Source: Anaerolineae bacterium
Lineage (GTDB): Bacteria; Chloroflexota; Anaerolineae; Anaerolineales; Villigracilaceae
Length of the DNA stretch: 40,483 bases
Assembly (NCBI GenBank): GCA_022616105.1
Contig: JAKEFL010000356.1
Coordinates: 1 to 40,483 of the forward strand
Direction of reading: 5' to 3'
Within the stretch, counting starts at the first letter, position 1, and every line of letters begins with the position of its first letter. The notes beneath the pieces were generated by a model. It had not been told where the DNA came from. It searched no databases and was given only the letters and a program-made list of their open reading frames with translations. This document shows, one piece after another, positions 28,489 through 37,264 of the stretch. The position numbers were made by a program, and so were the translations under genes.

Positions 28489-30444
28489 ATGAATGATCCT
28501 GAAGGCAATCAAGATACATCATTAATCCATCGTACCACCGGGCAGACGCCATCACGTAATATCAGTCATTTCCTGATCGGCCGCCCGCTCCCGACTGCCG
28601 ACGCGGCGCATCAGACCATTCGCAAGCGCGTCGGCCTGGCGGTCTTTGCATCCGACGCGCTCTCCTCCACTGCGTATGCCACGCAGGAGATCCTCGTCAT
28701 CCTTGCCGGCGCGGGGGCGATGGCGTTTGGTTACGTCTTCCCAATTTCGATTGTCATTGTTGGCTTGCTTGCCATCGTGGTCATCTCTTATGAGCAAATC
28801 ATCCATGCCTATCCCGATGGCGGCGGCGCATACATTGTGGCGTATGATAATCTTGGTCGCTCCCCTGCGCTCGTTGCCGCCGCGGCGTTGTTGATTGACT
28901 ATATTTTGACGGTATCCGTCTCGGTCTCTTCGGGGGTGGCGCAAATCACATCTGCGTACCCGCAATTATTTGAATATCGCGTGCTTATGGCGGTTGTTTT
29001 CGTAGCCTTTATTACGTTCATTAACTTGCGCGGGGTCAGGGAAGCGGGCGCGGCGTTTGCCATTCCAAGTTATTTTTTCATCTTGATCATGTTCCTGATG
29101 ATCGGGACCGGATTATACAGGGGGTTCAGCGGCTCGCTGGGAGCGGTGATTGATCCGCCGCATATCGAACATTTGGGCGAATCCATTTTGAGCAATGCGG
29201 CTTTTGCCTTCCTCCTGCTGCATGCTTTCTCCAGCGGCACCGCGGCGTTGACCGGCGTGGAAGCCATCTCCAACGGCATCACGGCGTTCAATGAACCGCG
29301 CAGCCGCAATGCCGGGATTACATTGATCCTGATGGCTTTCATTCTCGGTATATTGTTTATGGGCATTTCATTCCTTGCGCGCGAAATCCAGGCAGTGCCT
29401 TCGGAAGCGGAAACGGTCGTCTCACAATTGGCGCGTACGATCTTCGATGGACAAGGCATACTCTATTTATCTGTCATTGCGGGAACAACCGTCATCCTGA
29501 TCCTCGCGGCAAATACTGCCTTTGCAGGTTTCCCGCGCCTGAGCGCCATGCTCGCGCAGGACGGATTCATGCCGCGCCAATTAACCTATCGCGGCAGCCG
29601 CCTTGTGTATTCTTACGGCATTGTTTCCCTTGGTGCTGTTGCGTCCCTTCTGATCATTGTTTTTCAAGCCAGCGTCACACAGCTGATTCCGTTATATGCG
29701 ATTGGCGTATTCCTTTCCTTCACGCTTGCGCAATCGGGCATGGCGCGCCGCTGGCGGCGTTCGGGCAAAATGGATCTGAATCAACAACCCGCTGAATATC
29801 CGCATGATTTGCATTATGAAAAAGGGTGGTTCATCAAAATGGTAAGCAATGGTTTTGGCGCGATCTGCACGGGCATCGTGATGTGCGTGTTCGCCATTAC
29901 GAAATTCAGGGACGGCGCATGGATCGTATTGCTCCTCACCCCGGTATTGATCGGAATGTTTCTCTGGATCCAGCGTCATTACTCGGGGCTTGCAAGCAGT
30001 CTCTCGCTTGAGCATTATGGAGAGCCGCCGCCATATCAGGGGCGTCATCGTGTCATCGTCGCTGTCAGCAACATCCATCAGGGAACGCTTGCCGCGCTTC
30101 GTTACGCGCGCACGTTGTCGGATGACGTAACAGCAGTCCATATATTGTTGGAACCAGCCGACACAGAAAAGGTTCGCAGGAAATGGGAAACTTGGGGACG
30201 CGGCACGCGTCTCGTTATAGTGGATTCCCCCTACCGCCTCTTTCTGGAACCGTTGCTGGGCTACATCAAGGAGATTTTATCAAGCCGACAACCCAACGAG
30301 ACCATCACCATCGTGGTCCCGCATTTTGTTCCTGAGAAGCGGATCTACAATGCCCTCCACATGCAGACCGCGGAAATGCTGCGCCGCGAACTGCTTGCAA
30401 CTCCCGGCGTGGTCATCACCGAAGTGCCTTATCAAGTTGAGTAA
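28489..30444 (+). CDS. APC-superfamily permease, KimA-like potassium transporter
   Basis: 651 residues, about twelve helices plus a cytosolic C-terminal domain of about 150 residues. The sequence follows the Bacillus KimA (YdaO) pattern throughout: SHFLIGRPL at the start, VFASDALSSTAYATQEILVI, YPDGGGAYIVAYDNLG, DYILTVSVSVSSG, AFSSGTAALTGVEAISNGI and LILAANTAFAGFPRLSAMLA. KimA is a proton-coupled high-affinity potassium importer regulated by c-di-AMP in Bacillus. The C-terminal part (HRVIVAVSNIHQGTLAALRYA) resembles a universal-stress-type regulatory domain. Two TrkA/RCK genes follow within 33 and 2 bases, which supports potassium over amino acids. The older label would be 'amino acid permease'. 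Confidence 0.85.
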   Translation: MNDPEGNQDTSLIHRTTGQTPSRNISHFLIGRPLPTADAAHQTIRKRVGLAVFASDALSSTAYATQEILVILAGAGAMAFGYVFPISIVIVGLLAIVVISYEQIIHAYPDGGGAYIVAYDNLGRSPALVAAAALLIDYILTVSVSVSSGVAQITSAYPQLFEYRVLMAVVFVAFITFINLRGVREAGAAFAIPSYFFILIMFLMIGTGLYRGFSGSLGAVIDPPHIEHLGESILSNAAFAFLLLHAFSSGTAALTGVEAISNGITAFNEPRSRNAGITLILMAFILGILFMGISFLAREIQAVPSEAETVVSQLARTIFDGQGILYLSVIAGTTVILILAANTAFAGFPRLSAMLAQDGFMPRQLTYRGSRLVYSYGIVSLGAVASLLIIVFQASVTQLIPLYAIGVFLSFTLAQSGMARRWRRSGKMDLNQQPAEYPHDLHYEKGWFIKMVSNGFGAICTGIVMCVFAITKFRDGAWIVLLLTPVLIGMFLWIQRHYSGLASSLSLEHYGEPPPYQGRHRVIVAVSNIHQGTLAALRYARTLSDDVTAVHILLEPADTEKVRRKWETWGRGTRLVIVDSPYRLFLEPLLGYIKEILSSRQPNETITIVVPHFVPEKRIYNALHMQTAEMLRRELLATPGVVITEVPYQVE

Positions 30445-30476
30445 TTCTTCCTCTCAGGATCATAAGGAGCAAGGCT

Positions 30477-31139
30477 ATGAATTTTATTGTGCTTGGATGC
30501 GGCCGCGTCGGCGCGGAACTTTGTTACCGCCTTGCCAAAAGTGGCCATCAGGTTGTCGTAGTAGATAGCAACAGGCAGGCTTTCAACCGCTTGCATCCCG
30601 ATTTTCGCGGGCGCACCCTGGAAGGCGAAGGGCTGGCTGAGAGTGTACTCGAACGCGCAGGCATCCGAGAGGCAGATGGGCTGGCGGCGGTCACAAATTC
30701 GGATACCCTGAATGCAGTTGCGGCTCATATCGCGCGCACTTTCTACGATGTGCCAAATGTAGTTGCCCGAAATTACGATCCAAATCTACGTCCTATCATT
30801 GAGGCATTCGGTTTGCAGACTGTCGGCTCCACCTATTGGGGCGCGCAACGCGTGGAAGAATTGTTGATGAATCCATTTCAGAAAGTAGTCTACTCCCCTG
30901 GCAATGGGGAAGTGGAGGTCTATGAAGTGCTCATTCCAGAAGAATGGAACAACCGTACATTAGGTGAATTGCTGAATCAACTCAAAGGGTGTTACCCGGT
31001 CGCTTTATCGAGGGCAGGTCGTGCGTTCCTGCCTGAAGCAGATACAATGTTGCATGAAGGCGATTTACTTAATGTCAGCTCCACATTCGAGGGCATGGGA
31101 GCGCTGACTGCACGGCTTTCCAAAAAGGCGGAGGCATAA
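30477..31139 (+). CDS. TrkA-family (RCK) potassium-transport regulator 1
   Basis: 220 residues. GCGRVGAELCYRLAKSGHQVVVVD at the N-terminus is the Rossmann NAD/nucleotide-binding motif (G-x-G-x-x-G ... D at the second strand end). The C-terminal TrkA_C domain covers about residues 135-215 (YEVLIPEEWNNRTLGELL...LHEGDLLNVSS). RCK proteins bind NAD(H), ATP/ADP or c-di-AMP and gate a potassium transporter in the membrane. It lies 33 bases after the KimA-like gene, with AAGGAG before its ATG, and two bases before a second RCK gene. Confidence 0.9.
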   Translation: MNFIVLGCGRVGAELCYRLAKSGHQVVVVDSNRQAFNRLHPDFRGRTLEGEGLAESVLERAGIREADGLAAVTNSDTLNAVAAHIARTFYDVPNVVARNYDPNLRPIIEAFGLQTVGSTYWGAQRVEELLMNPFQKVVYSPGNGEVEVYEVLIPEEWNNRTLGELLNQLKGCYPVALSRAGRAFLPEADTMLHEGDLLNVSSTFEGMGALTARLSKKAEA

Positions 31140-31140
31140 T

Positions 31141-31842
31141 ATGTTTGTTTTGATTGCCGGTGGTGGGCGCACAGGGGCGCGTCTTGCCAATTTATTGATT
31201 AACCAAAATTATAAAGTTCGTCTCGTTGAAAATCGACGCGAATTGCTGGGTCGTTTGCATCAGGAACTTCCCACCGAAGTGATCTATGAGGGCAACCCGG
31301 TTGACCCCAGTGTTTTGACTGCTGCCGGGATCAATGATGTTCATGCTGTGGCGGCAGTGACCGCCGAAGATGCCACAAATCTGGCACTCTGCTTTCTTGC
31401 CAAGACCATATTCGATGTGCCGCGCACGATTGCGCGTGTGAACAACCCGAACAATGCCTGGCTATTCAATGAAAAATTCCATGTGGATGTGGCACTCAAC
31501 GCAGCAGATGTGTTTGCTCATCTGATCGAAGAAGAGATGTCTCTGGGCGATATGATGACTTTGTTCAAGATCCGCCGCGGGAGATACTCAGTTGTGGAAG
31601 AAAAGGTGCCGGAAGGTGCGAAAGCCATCGGGATTCAACTTAAGGATTTGGACCTGGCTGAGCATTGTGTGATCGCCGCAATTATCCGCGACGGAGTTAT
31701 GACTCTGCCGCGTGGGGACAGCACCTTGCAGGAAAATGATGAGATTATTGCAGTTGCCAGCCCGGAGGGGGCGAAAAATCTGGCTGAACTGCTGGCTGAT
31801 CCCATATATCCAGTTCGAAACGGAAAGAAGAAATTGGAGTAG
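31141..31842 (+). CDS. TrkA-family (RCK) potassium-transport regulator 2
   Basis: 233 residues with the same plan as its neighbour: IAGGGRTGARLANLLINQNYKVRLVE forms the nucleotide-binding Rossmann start, and residues about 145-220 the TrkA_C domain (KAIGIQLKDLDLAEHCVIAAIIRDG...QENDEIIAVAS). The two RCK proteins differ in sequence, so a hetero-octameric ring or separate ligands are possible. It starts only two bases after the stop of the first. The partner transporter is most likely the upstream KimA-like permease because no TrkH/KtrB gene is in the window. Confidence 0.9.
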   Translation: MFVLIAGGGRTGARLANLLINQNYKVRLVENRRELLGRLHQELPTEVIYEGNPVDPSVLTAAGINDVHAVAAVTAEDATNLALCFLAKTIFDVPRTIARVNNPNNAWLFNEKFHVDVALNAADVFAHLIEEEMSLGDMMTLFKIRRGRYSVVEEKVPEGAKAIGIQLKDLDLAEHCVIAAIIRDGVMTLPRGDSTLQENDEIIAVASPEGAKNLAELLADPIYPVRNGKKKLE

Positions 31843-31901
31843 TAGAAGCCAACGAATTGGAAACAGACAAAGGCTGAGCGTGAACCGGTTGCGAATCCAA
31901 A

Positions 31902-31931
31902 TTGACCGAATCGAAACCCCTACGGTATAAT
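31902..31931 (+). promoter_or_regulatory. Sigma-70-type promoter of the rpmH operon
   Basis: TTGACC (31902-31907) and TATAAT (31926-31931) with an 18-base spacer is the best promoter in the window. It gives a leader of about 140 bases before rpmH. The leader contains a small AATAC/GTATT stem followed by a T-run (32041-32061), which could act as an attenuator. Confidence 0.7.
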
Positions 31932-32078
31932 ATTGTGCCAGTCTGTACAAATCTGACTGCTATTACATCAAAACTGCGCAAATATCTAAACTAGAATTTT
32001 GATTGCAATTTGGCAATGAACAAGATTACGTTTAGGGATTAATACGGAAGCAGTATTTTTTGAAGTGAGGCATAAGTA

Positions 32079-32249
32079 ATGACAAAACGTACGTATCAAC
32101 CGAAGATTCGCCGCCGCGTGCGCATGCATGGTTTCCGCAAGCGCATGGCTACGGCTGATGGGCGCGCGGTTCTCAAACGCCGCCGTCTGCGCGGGCGTCA
32201 TAAACTGACGACGACTGCCAACAAGCATGTTAAGAAAGTCCGCTGGTAA
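32079..32249 (+). CDS. rpmH: 50S ribosomal protein L34
   Basis: A 56-residue, very basic protein: [20 protein letters not shown], then [20 protein letters not shown], ending VKKVRW. The KRTYQP start and the GFRxRM and GRxVLxxRRxxGRxxL blocks are diagnostic of L34. L34 typically has 44-47 residues; here a C-terminal tail of about ten residues ([12 protein letters not shown]) follows. GAGG 9-12 bases before the ATG serves as the ribosome binding site. It starts the conserved rpmH-rnpA-yidD-yidC-jag cluster. Confidence 0.97.
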   Translation: MTKRTYQPKIRRRVRMHGFRKRMATADGRAVLKRRRLRGRHKLTTTANKHVKKVRW

Positions 32250-32284
32250 GCGGAAACTCAATTCGAGCGTGTTCGAGAGTACGG

Positions 32285-32641
32285 GTGCAGAGAAAGTTTC
32301 GCCTGACCCGATCCGAAGACTTCAAGCGGGTGCGGCGTTCCGGTAAATCCTATGCCCACCCGCTTGTTGTGTTGATTGTCCAGACTCATGATCAGCCGCG
32401 TGCTCGTACGCGAGTTGGTGTCGCGGCGGGGCGAACAGTGGGAACAGCCGTTTATCGGAACCGGGCCAAACGACTCCTGCGCGAAGCGATGCGGACTCTC
32501 ATCCCAAACATCGCCTCAGGCCTGGACTTGATCCTGATCGCCCGCCCCGGGCTTGTATCCGCCACTTTAGAGGAAACACGCCGCGCTCTGTTCAATCTTC
32601 TACAACGCGCCCAGATTTTTATTCCCACGCATGAATCCTGA
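32285..32641 (+). CDS. rnpA: Ribonuclease P protein component
   Basis: 118 residues from a GTG start. [19 protein letters not shown] is the usual N-terminus. The RNR box [15 protein letters not shown] near residues 56-70 binds the P RNA. Together with the RNA subunit it removes the 5' leader of pre-tRNA. It lies 35 bases after rpmH and overlaps yidD by 11 bases. Confidence 0.96.
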   Translation: MQRKFRLTRSEDFKRVRRSGKSYAHPLVVLIVQTHDQPRARTRVGVAAGRTVGTAVYRNRAKRLLREAMRTLIPNIASGLDLILIARPGLVSATLEETRRALFNLLQRAQIFIPTHES

Positions 32642-32921
32642 ATTTCACTTGCATGATTATTCGAATGAGCCGCGTCTGCGCGATTTGCCGCGTTTGATCG
32701 GCAACTGGCCGCGCATCGCTGTGCTTTCGCTGATTCGTCTTTATCAAATGACCATCTCACGCGGCCTTCCTGAAAATACCTGCCGTTTTTATCCATCCTG
32801 TTCGCATTATGGATACCAGGCAGTTTATAAGTATGGCGCGTTCAAAGGATCTCTGATGGCTGGCTGGCGCGTGCTGAGATGCAACCCGTTCAATCCCGGT
32901 GGTTACGACCCCGTTCCATAG
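32631..32921 (+). CDS. yidD: Membrane protein insertion efficiency factor YidD
   Basis: 96 residues. [31 protein letters not shown] contains the conserved C-R-[FY]-x-P-[ST]-C-S-x-Y signature, followed by G(A)[26 protein letters not shown]. The family works with YidC in membrane protein insertion. An N-terminal extension of about 25 residues ([19 protein letters not shown]) precedes the conserved core, longer than in most members, so an internal start is possible. It overlaps rnpA. Confidence 0.95.
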   Translation: MNPEFHLHDYSNEPRLRDLPRLIGNWPRIAVLSLIRLYQMTISRGLPENTCRFYPSCSHYGYQAVYKYGAFKGSLMAGWRVLRCNPFNPGGYDPVP

Positions 32922-32936
32922 GAGCAATACTTTTCG

Positions 32937-34103
32937 ATGAGAAGGAAACTTGTTTTTGTAAGCATTATGTTATTCGCCGCTGTCATCCTAAGCGGATGTG
33001 TGGGCGCGGTAAATTGGCCCAGCCTGGCTGCCGATGAGCAGACCGCCTACCTTGCAAATGGTCAGTTCGTTTATGCACTCAACTCAAGCGATGGCACGGA
33101 ACGCTGGCACTATCCACTGCAAGCCGATTCCAAACTGACTTTCTATTCGACACCTGTTGTAACACAAGAAGGCTTGGTCATTATCGGTAGTTCAGGCATA
33201 AACCATAGTTTGATTGCGGTTAATCCTCAAAAATTTCCTGATACCCTGCCTGCACCCGTCGGTGGAGTCCAACGGTTTTTTTGCAGCATCGGTCTGGCAA
33301 TCTGCCCACAACCGCTTGAGGTTGAAGAGTGGATTTTCTCTGAAGCGAAGGATAGTTGGGTGGCTGGACCGCTGGCTTTGGACGGCAAACTCTTCGCTCC
33401 CAATGCAGATGGCAACTTGTATGTGCTTGATCTGAAAGACGGACGTCTCTTGGAAAAAATTACGCTGGATGGCGACTCAAACCGGCCCAACCGCCTTTGG
33501 GCACAACCAACCACCGATGGCGAACGTGTCTTCGTTACATCTCTGGATCACAGTGTTTATGCCATCGACATTGAAACCCACAAAATCATTTGGCATGAAG
33601 GTCTTGGCGGCGCGATCCCAGGCGGCGTTATCCTTGCCTCTGATGGCATGTTGTATGCCGGCTCACTTTCAAAACAATTGGAAAGATTCGACCCTGCCAC
33701 CGGCGCGCATGAGCCTGTGCTGGATACCAAAGGCTGGATATGGGGAACCCCGGTTGCGGAAGGCGATAACTTGTATTTCAGCGATGTGGATGGATACTTC
33801 TACTCGTACAATACAAAAGAACAGAAACTAAATTGGGAGCCCGTACAACCGGATAGCGCGATTACAGCCAGCCCTCTGGCACAATCTGATAACGTTTTGC
33901 TTGCCACCGAATCGGGCAATGTCTATGCCGTTGATAATACAGGCAAAGTCGTCCTCTGGTATGATGAACCCAGAGAAGGCAAGGCGTACACCACCCCGGT
34001 ATCTTCAGACGGACACGTTCTTATTGCATACCTTGAATCAGATTATTTTCTCCTCGCCCTGAACGAAGAAGGTCGTCAGGCGTGGACGTTCCCCTCACAG
34101 TAG
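32937..34103 (+). CDS. PQQ-type beta-propeller lipoprotein (BamB-like)
   Basis: 388 residues. A lipoprotein signal ends in the lipobox VILSGC, with Cys21 as the lipidated residue. The mature protein is made of repeated propeller blades of the form V-Y-A-L-D/N-...-G-x-x-x-W (FVYALNSSDGTERWHY near residue 43, LYVLDLKDGR, VYAIDIETHKIIWHEG, VYAVDNTGKVVLWYD). It should lie on the outer face of the cytoplasmic membrane. BamB is a component of the outer-membrane assembly machine in diderms, but propeller lipoproteins also occur in monoderms. Its position between yidD and yidC suggests a role linked to membrane protein insertion; that is inference. Confidence 0.85.
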   Translation: MRRKLVFVSIMLFAAVILSGCVGAVNWPSLAADEQTAYLANGQFVYALNSSDGTERWHYPLQADSKLTFYSTPVVTQEGLVIIGSSGINHSLIAVNPQKFPDTLPAPVGGVQRFFCSIGLAICPQPLEVEEWIFSEAKDSWVAGPLALDGKLFAPNADGNLYVLDLKDGRLLEKITLDGDSNRPNRLWAQPTTDGERVFVTSLDHSVYAIDIETHKIIWHEGLGGAIPGGVILASDGMLYAGSLSKQLERFDPATGAHEPVLDTKGWIWGTPVAEGDNLYFSDVDGYFYSYNTKEQKLNWEPVQPDSAITASPLAQSDNVLLATESGNVYAVDNTGKVVLWYDEPREGKAYTTPVSSDGHVLIAYLESDYFLLALNEEGRQAWTFPSQ

Positions 34104-34115
34104 TAATGAGGTTTT

Positions 34116-34994
34116 ATGAAGAATACAACAAATAAAACACAAACACAGGTGAAACAACCTGAATTGCCCCAGGGCTTATCGCGTGAATCGCTGAAAACTG
34201 TGGCGGTTATTGGCATTCTGGTGCTTGCTTTTCTACGCTGGAATGATGTGATTGCAATTCTGATCAATGCGATGATATTCATCTATAGCCTGGTTGGGCA
34301 GAACTTCGGTATTGCACTGATCCTGTTCACCATATTGATTCGCGTGATCACCTGGCCGCTAAATGCCCAACAGATGAAGGGAGCGGCTGCCATGCAGGAA
34401 TTGCAGAATGACAAGGAATGGCAAGCTATTCAGAAGAAATATGCAAAAGACCGCGAGAAACTCGCGCAGGAGCAAATGCGTATCTATCGAGAGAGAGGCA
34501 TTAATCCATTTGGCTCCTGCCTGCCCACACTGGTGCAATTCCCTATCCTGTTTGCGCTCATTCCAAGCATCACGTATGCAATTGGCTCCACCCCCTTGAG
34601 CATTCTCAATCTTTCGCGAAGCGTATATTCATTCCAGGACGTGGCCGCTCTTGTGCCGCTAAACAGCAAGTTCTTATGGATGGATTTAGGCCTGCCTGAA
34701 AGGACACTATTATTCGGGCTGAGTATTCCCATCCTTGCACTGACCGTGGCACTCACCACATACATTCAGACCAAACTTACCATGCCGCCATCTGCCAACC
34801 CTAACGACCAGGCTGCAGCAACAGGAAAAATGATGAGTATTTACATGCCCATCATGCTTTATTTCTTCTCTGTCAACTATGCATCCGGGCTTTCGGTGTA
34901 CTTCGTGATCAGCAACATCCTTAGTATCATTCAATATGCCATGATGGGTAAGGTCAATTGGCGCAATCTTTTACCTGGCGGGCAGAAAAAGTAA
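34116..34994 (+). CDS. yidC: Membrane protein insertase YidC/Oxa1 family
   Basis: 292 residues with about five helices. The LFTILIRVITWPLNAQQMKG block near residue 70 contains the conserved hydrophilic-groove Arg. NPFGSCLPTLVQFPILFALI near residue 130 is the 60KD_IMP signature. There is no lipobox at the N-terminus and no large periplasmic domain, as in short Gram-positive or Oxa1-type forms. It is 12 bases from the lipoprotein gene and 15 bases from jag. Confidence 0.95.
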   Translation: MKNTTNKTQTQVKQPELPQGLSRESLKTVAVIGILVLAFLRWNDVIAILINAMIFIYSLVGQNFGIALILFTILIRVITWPLNAQQMKGAAAMQELQNDKEWQAIQKKYAKDREKLAQEQMRIYRERGINPFGSCLPTLVQFPILFALIPSITYAIGSTPLSILNLSRSVYSFQDVAALVPLNSKFLWMDLGLPERTLLFGLSIPILALTVALTTYIQTKLTMPPSANPNDQAAATGKMMSIYMPIMLYFFSVNYASGLSVYFVISNILSIIQYAMMGKVNWRNLLPGGQKK

Positions 34995-35009
34995 TATAAG
35001 GAAGAGGGT

Positions 35010-35810
35010 ATGAACGAGAAAACCACACTTGAGATCATTGCTCCTACTGTTGAAGAGGCTATCGCGCAGGGTCTTGCGCAGTTGGGTCTCACAGCAGATG
35101 CCGTAAGCGTTGAAGTGCTGGATGCGGGCAACAAAGGTTTCTTTGGATTAGGGAGGCATCAGGTGCGCGTCCGTTTGACGGTGAATCCACCGGGAGGCGC
35201 GGATGTTATTCAAACGGATTCAGTCCCCGCATCCATGCCTGGGGCGAAACCCTCCGATCACGGCTATGCCAGTCAGGGCAAGCCTGCTCCCGCTATATCA
35301 TCCACTGTCCCCAAGGATTCCGAATCCCAGCTCGAGCACGACCCGCTGCTTGAGCGTACCGAGTCGGTCATCTCCAAAATGCTTCATCTCCTCAATCTCG
35401 AAGCACAAGTCTCTGCGCATTATGGGTCAGCCGAACGCGATGGACGACGCAATATCAACGTGGATATTCGCGGCAATGACCTGGGCGTGCTGATCGGGCG
35501 CCGTTCTGAAACCCTGGGCGCATTTCAATATGTTGCGTCGCTGATTGTCGGAAAGGATACGCAACAGTTCGTGCAGCTCACCGTGGATGTGGAGGGATAT
35601 CGCGAGCGCCGCGAGAAGCAATTGATACAGATGGCAAAGCGCATGGCAGATCAGGTCGCCAAAAGCGGGCGCCGCCAGACGCTGGAACCAATGCCATCCG
35701 GTGAACGACGGATCATTCACATCGCCTTGCGTGATCACCCTGATGTAAAAACCGAAAGCACTGGTGATGATCCCTATCGCAAGGTAACGATCATTCCAAA
35801 AAACGGATGA
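35010..35810 (+). CDS. Jag/KhpB-type RNA-binding protein (Jag_N, KH, R3H)
   Basis: 266 residues. Residues 1-52 are the Jag_N domain (LEIIAPTVEEAIAQGLAQLG...NKGFFGLGRHQVRVRL). A linker rich in Pro, Ser and Ala (about 55-110) follows. The KH domain includes VDIRGNDLGVLIGRRSETLG, and the R3H domain RREKQLIQMAKRMADQV...MPSGERRIIHIALRD ends the protein. KhpB binds RNA, often with KhpA, and affects cell division and envelope synthesis. The order yidC-jag is widely conserved. A strong hairpin terminator follows. Confidence 0.94.
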   Translation: MNEKTTLEIIAPTVEEAIAQGLAQLGLTADAVSVEVLDAGNKGFFGLGRHQVRVRLTVNPPGGADVIQTDSVPASMPGAKPSDHGYASQGKPAPAISSTVPKDSESQLEHDPLLERTESVISKMLHLLNLEAQVSAHYGSAERDGRRNINVDIRGNDLGVLIGRRSETLGAFQYVASLIVGKDTQQFVQLTVDVEGYRERREKQLIQMAKRMADQVAKSGRRQTLEPMPSGERRIIHIALRDHPDVKTESTGDDPYRKVTIIPKNG

Positions 35811-35816
35811 TTTTGT

Positions 35817-35849
35817 GGGGCGGATTGTGCGAAGCAGTCCGCCCCTTTT
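35817..35849 (+). terminator. Rho-independent terminator after jag
   Basis: GGGGCGGATTG (35817-35827) pairs with CAGTCCGCCCC (35835-35845), with one G-T pair, and TTTT follows directly. It closes the rpmH-jag operon. Confidence 0.85.
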
Positions 35850-35850
35850 C

Positions 35851-35898
35851 TTTCCTCTTTCTTCTTTCATTGATCTCCGCGAAAGAAGAAAGAGGAAA
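35851..35898. repeat. 18-bp polypyrimidine/polypurine perfect hairpin
   Basis: The left arm 35851-35868 has only C and T; the right arm 35881-35898 has only A and G and is its exact complement; the loop is 12 bases. It lies between the terminator and the pfkB promoter. Confidence 0.85.
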
Positions 35899-35932
35899 AG
35901 CGTTTTAAACGGCTTCGTAAATCGTCTCACGG

Positions 35933-35938
35933 TATAAT
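35933..35938 (+). promoter_or_regulatory. -10 hexamer, leaderless start of the pfkB-parAB operon
   Basis: TATAAT ends exactly 6 bases before the ATG at 35945, with no ribosome binding site. The transcription start should fall on the A of the ATG. No good -35 box is seen. Confidence 0.6.
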
Positions 35939-35944
35939 TCATTC

Positions 35945-36796
35945 ATGCTAAATCTGGTTTCATTGGAGCCAGTGGATTATCTCGTGATGGGTCATGTCGC
36001 ACATGATCTGACTCCAACCGGTCCACGTTTGGGGGGAACAGTTGCGTACGCAGCATTGACCGCGCGCGCGCTGGGTATGCGTGTGGGTGTAGTGACCGCT
36101 GCGGGACCCGAAACCTCTCTTGAGCCTTTGAACGAAATTCCTGTTATTTCTCTTCCATCTCCACAAAGTACAACATTTGAAAATATCTATACCGAGCATG
36201 GACGTGTGCAATATCTGCGCGCGCAAGCCACGAGAATTGATTTCAATAACGTACCTAAGTCCTGGAGAAGTGCCTCGATCATTCATCTCGGTCCGATCGC
36301 CAACGAGATCAAACCGACTTCGCCAAAAGGGTTTTCGCCAAGCCTGCTGGGGATTACCCCTCAAGGCTGGATGCGTACATGGAATGCTGAAGGACGCGTT
36401 TCACCCAGTGAATGGACAGATAATGAAGCCGCACTTGCGCAGGCTGGCGCAGTTGTGATCAGCCGCGAAGATGTGGGTGGGAACGATGAAGTGATTGAAC
36501 ATATTGCGCATCAAACGAGCGTGCTGGCGGTAACTGAAGGAGCAGCAGGCGCTGTTCTATACTGGCACGGTGACCGCCGTCGCTTTCGCGCGCCCGAAGC
36601 CCAGGAGATTGATGCGACAGGTGCAGGAGATGTCTTCGCAGCAGCATTTTTCGTTCGTCTATTCACTACGCGCGACCCGTGGGAGGCAACGCGTTTCGCG
36701 ACTCTCATTGCCTCACGTTCGGTGACGCGCCTCGGCTTGGAAGGAATACCCACATCTCAAGAGATTGAAGAGTGCATGATGGAAATCCTGCACTAG
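35945..36796 (+). CDS. PfkB family carbohydrate kinase
   Basis: 283 residues of the ribokinase fold. The conserved second signature IDATGAGDVFAAAFFVRL near residue 219 provides the catalytic Asp and the anion hole GAGD. The first signature region is RLGGTVAYAALTARALG near residue 28, which is typical of the family. The sugar or nucleoside substrate cannot be told; the protein is shorter than ribokinase (about 300) and the lid appears reduced. It begins an apparent operon with DUF3592, parA and parB (spacings of 14, 16 and 26 bases). Confidence 0.88.
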   Translation: MLNLVSLEPVDYLVMGHVAHDLTPTGPRLGGTVAYAALTARALGMRVGVVTAAGPETSLEPLNEIPVISLPSPQSTTFENIYTEHGRVQYLRAQATRIDFNNVPKSWRSASIIHLGPIANEIKPTSPKGFSPSLLGITPQGWMRTWNAEGRVSPSEWTDNEAALAQAGAVVISREDVGGNDEVIEHIAHQTSVLAVTEGAAGAVLYWHGDRRRFRAPEAQEIDATGAGDVFAAAFFVRLFTTRDPWEATRFATLIASRSVTRLGLEGIPTSQEIEECMMEILH

Positions 36797-36810
36797 CTAG
36801 AGGAGAAGAA

Positions 36811-37248
36811 ATGCAAAATCAAAGCCCGTCCTTATTTCGTGTGATTTCCACTGATTATTCATCGTACCTGTCTGTTTTGTTTCCAATTGTTTTTGGGGGC
36901 TTTGCCGTATATTTCTTTTTTATTGGGAATGATGCACTACAGCTATTTTCGCTTCTTGCGATTGGTGCGATTGTTATTGGTGGGCCACTTTTGTTCCAGC
37001 GATATCGAACCATCTCATCCGTGTTTACAAATGGGACACCAACACAGGCTGTTATAACCTCCATTGGCTTCTTTCGCGGGCGGGGTCGCGTTGAATATTC
37101 TTATACCTTTCGAGGAGAGAAACACACGAGCAGCAATGCGATCAATAGAAACAGCCGCACAAGAAATCTAAGGGTTGGGCAGACAGTGAAAGTTTTTGTA
37201 GACCCCGATAACCATAAACAGGCTTTCATTCGGGAAATTTACATGTAA
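36811..37248 (+). CDS. DUF3592 domain membrane protein
   Basis: 145 residues from the ATG at 36811, chosen because AGAGGAG lies 5-10 bases upstream; an in-frame ATG at 36772 is inside pfkB and has no such site. Two membrane helices (about 20-40 and 43-62) precede a beta-rich domain: TQAVITSIGFFRGRGRVEYSYTF then HTSSNAI...LRVGQTVKVFVDPDNHKQAFI. The R-V-G-x-x-V-x-V-x-x-D-P-x-x-P/H segment is typical of DUF3592. Function unknown. It lies between pfkB and parA. Confidence 0.8.
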   Translation: MQNQSPSLFRVISTDYSSYLSVLFPIVFGGFAVYFFFIGNDALQLFSLLAIGAIVIGGPLLFQRYRTISSVFTNGTPTQAVITSIGFFRGRGRVEYSYTFRGEKHTSSNAINRNSRTRNLRVGQTVKVFVDPDNHKQAFIREIYM

Positions 37249-37264
37249 TGATGGAAGGCACTCG

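Noticed and set aside
31843-32078. Possible oriC upstream of rpmH
   Set aside because: I saw no cluster of TTATCCACA-like DnaA boxes and no dnaA gene; the sequence is explained by a promoter and leader.
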